Positions 63,050-64,000 of a DNA stretch of 64,000 nucleotides are shown here, piece after piece. Each line of letters begins with the position of its first letter. The stretch's first letter is position 1. The notes beneath the pieces are model-generated. The model saw only the letters and a program-made list of their open reading frames with translations. It did no database searches and was not told the origin of the DNA. A program made the position numbers and the translations under genes. The DNA comes from Vibrio gangliei (GTDB lineage: Bacteria; Pseudomonadota; Gammaproteobacteria; Enterobacterales; Vibrionaceae): assembly GCF_026001925.1 (NCBI RefSeq), contig NZ_AP021870.1:1-64000 (forward strand). The letters are read 5' to 3'.

Positions 63050-63097
63050 GAAACCTCACTAGAAAATGATACCTGTGAGGTTTCAATACATTTTCTA
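63050..63097. other. Interleaved inverted repeats after the hxs operon
   Basis: GAAACCTCAC (63050-63059) pairs with GTGAGGTTTC (63075-63084), and TAGAAAATG (63060-63068) pairs with CATTTTCTA (63089-63097). The two perfect inverted repeats interlock, so each RNA fold excludes the other or they form a pseudoknot. It lies between convergent genes and may serve as terminator; the T-rich tails are poor. Confidence 0.5.
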
Positions 63098-63107
63098 ATG
63101 ACTATTT

Positions 63108-63626
63108 CTATAATACTTCGGAAAACGTTACTAGAGGTACGCGAGGTGATGCTGCATTCAACGCAATTTTATGAATCATCGCATCTGTAGTTGTGCAACA
63201 GTCTTCAATAATTGACACTTTATATTTTTCTGCTTTCTTTGATATAGCAGTATGCGTAACGCAATTTTGTGTCATCATCCCGCATATCAGTAACTCATCA
63301 ATATCAAACTTTTCCAGTGATTTCTCTAAATGAGTTTGATAAAAGCTATCTGCATGCTGTTTCTGTATGACATCTGCATTAGGGCATATCGCGATTATTT
63401 CTGGGTGGATATTCGCTCCTTCACTACCTTTTTTAAAGAAAGGTGCCATTCCCTTAGGAGCCGAAGATACGTGTTGGATAAGAAAGACTGGAATATGCTG
63501 TTGGTTAGCTTTAGCAATTAATTCTTTAATGTTTATCAGGATCTTATCTGTATTCCATAATGGGAATTTACCTTTAGGGAAGTAATCATTTTGTATATCA
63601 ATTATAAGTAATGCAGTTTTGTTCAT
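63108..63626 (-). CDS. Cysteine hydrolase, isochorismatase family
   Basis: 172 residues. The catalytic triad is visible: Asp in LLIIDIQNDYF (residue about 10), Lys in VIQKQHADSFYQT (residue about 90) and Cys in GMMTQNCVTHT (residue about 120). Such enzymes hydrolyse amides or isochorismate. It is divergent from a GlxA-type regulator that starts 118 bp away, which would fit regulation. Confidence 0.88.
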   Translation of the reverse strand: MNKTALLIIDIQNDYFPKGKFPLWNTDKILINIKELIAKANQQHIPVFLIQHVSSAPKGMAPFFKKGSEGANIHPEIIAICPNADVIQKQHADSFYQTHLEKSLEKFDIDELLICGMMTQNCVTHTAISKKAEKYKVSIIEDCCTTTDAMIHKIALNAASPRVPLVTFSEVL

Positions 63627-63744
63627 TTTTGATTTCCTTTTGTTTTAACTTTTTGTTCAGGAAAATTATGAGCAACTTGCTGTAGTCTTTTTAGTGGTTA
63701 AAATGACATAAAAAGGGCAAAAACCGACACGCGTATAGAGTCGT

Positions 63745-64000
63745 ATGAAAAAAATATCCATTGGAATTTGTGAGTATCCTTCTGTATTGAAGTCTGCGGT
63801 TTATGGTCTTGAAGAATTGTTTTTACTAGCAAGCAGAGTTTGTCGAGAGCAAGGTATTGATGTTTTGTTTGAGCCAATCATTATCCCACATACTGATCTG
63901 ATAGAAGATAGTTTTACAGTTGTTATATTACCGCCAGCTTCAATTGATTATTATTACTTAGCACCTGAAGCCAAACATATTGAATGGCTTAGAAAGCAAT
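63745..64000 (+). CDS. GlxA-like regulator, N-terminal part (cut by window edge)
   Basis: An open frame starts at ATG 63745 and runs off the window after about 85 codons. The visible part begins MKKISIGICEYPSVLKSAVYG, has EELFLLASRVCREQGIDVLFEP, and resembles the DJ-1/PfpI domain of GlxA-type AraC regulators. The divergent cysteine hydrolase supports it. The AraC DNA-binding half would lie beyond the edge. Confidence 0.65.
   Translation, partial: MKKISIGICEYPSVLKSAVYGLEELFLLASRVCREQGIDVLFEPIIIPHTDLIEDSFTVVILPPASIDYYYLAPEAKHIEWLRKQ

Noticed and set aside
1..64000. CRISPR arrays, tRNA or rRNA genes
   Set aside because: No spaced direct-repeat array and no recognisable tRNA or rRNA segment was seen on either strand.

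Overview
The window is the replication-origin end of the second chromosome of a Vibrio-type gammaproteobacterium. The evidence is a 658-codon RctB initiator gene, an upstream array of Dam-site (GATC) iterons spaced 22-23 bp, a DnaA box, an AT-rich unwinding region with AGATCA repeats, and three sites matching the chromosome II centromere consensus parS2 (NTTTACANTGTAAAN). The genus-level call rests also on IrgA/Vct-type siderophore uptake genes and gcv genes of the kind vibrios carry on chromosome II. I cannot name the species.

Layout. 1-3.5 kb: origin and rctB. 3.5-6.4 kb: small conserved genes, a MITE-like element and a YebC-family gene. 6.5-12.2 kb: MATE efflux pump, AraC regulator, then a cstA / CC-ending small protein / ArsA-like ATPase operon. 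12.2-16 kb: a lone menB, an MFS exporter and gltS. 16.2-22.4 kb: YdcF protein, a murein-peptide recycling group (dipeptide epimerase, MpaA amidase, peptide-binding protein) and a secreted alpha/beta hydrolase. 22.5-29.6 kb: choline-to-glycine-betaine regulon (betI-betB-betA-choline binding protein-proW-proV), all on the minus strand. 29.8-36.6 kb: catechol siderophore uptake (irgA, irgB, vctPDGC) with two Fur boxes. 36.6-37.7 kb: ohrR/ohr peroxide pair. 37.8-41.2 kb: a TRAP dicarboxylate-type transporter with CRP sites. 41.3-46.1 kb: MetQ-like lipoprotein, two acetyltransferases around a DUF2937 gene, cytochrome b562 and a patatin. 46.2-53.5 kb: glycine cleavage system (gcvP, gcvH, gcvT) with a cupin regulator, a glycine/alanine symporter and PurR boxes. 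53.7-57.1 kb: a 960-residue secreted alkaline-phosphatase-superfamily protein and a P-loop NTPase.

57.1-63.1 kb is the most unusual part: a tight six-gene operon, hxsD-hxsB-hxsC-hxsA-membrane protein-MauG-like dihaem protein. HxsA carries a short His-Xaa-Ser repeat and a peptidoglycan-binding domain. Two radical SAM enzymes and a periplasmic dihaem oxidase-like protein suggest that HxsA is an exported, oxidatively modified cell-wall protein. The family has been defined bioinformatically; I know of no established function. The window ends with an isochorismatase-fold hydrolase divergent from a GlxA-type regulator cut by the window edge.
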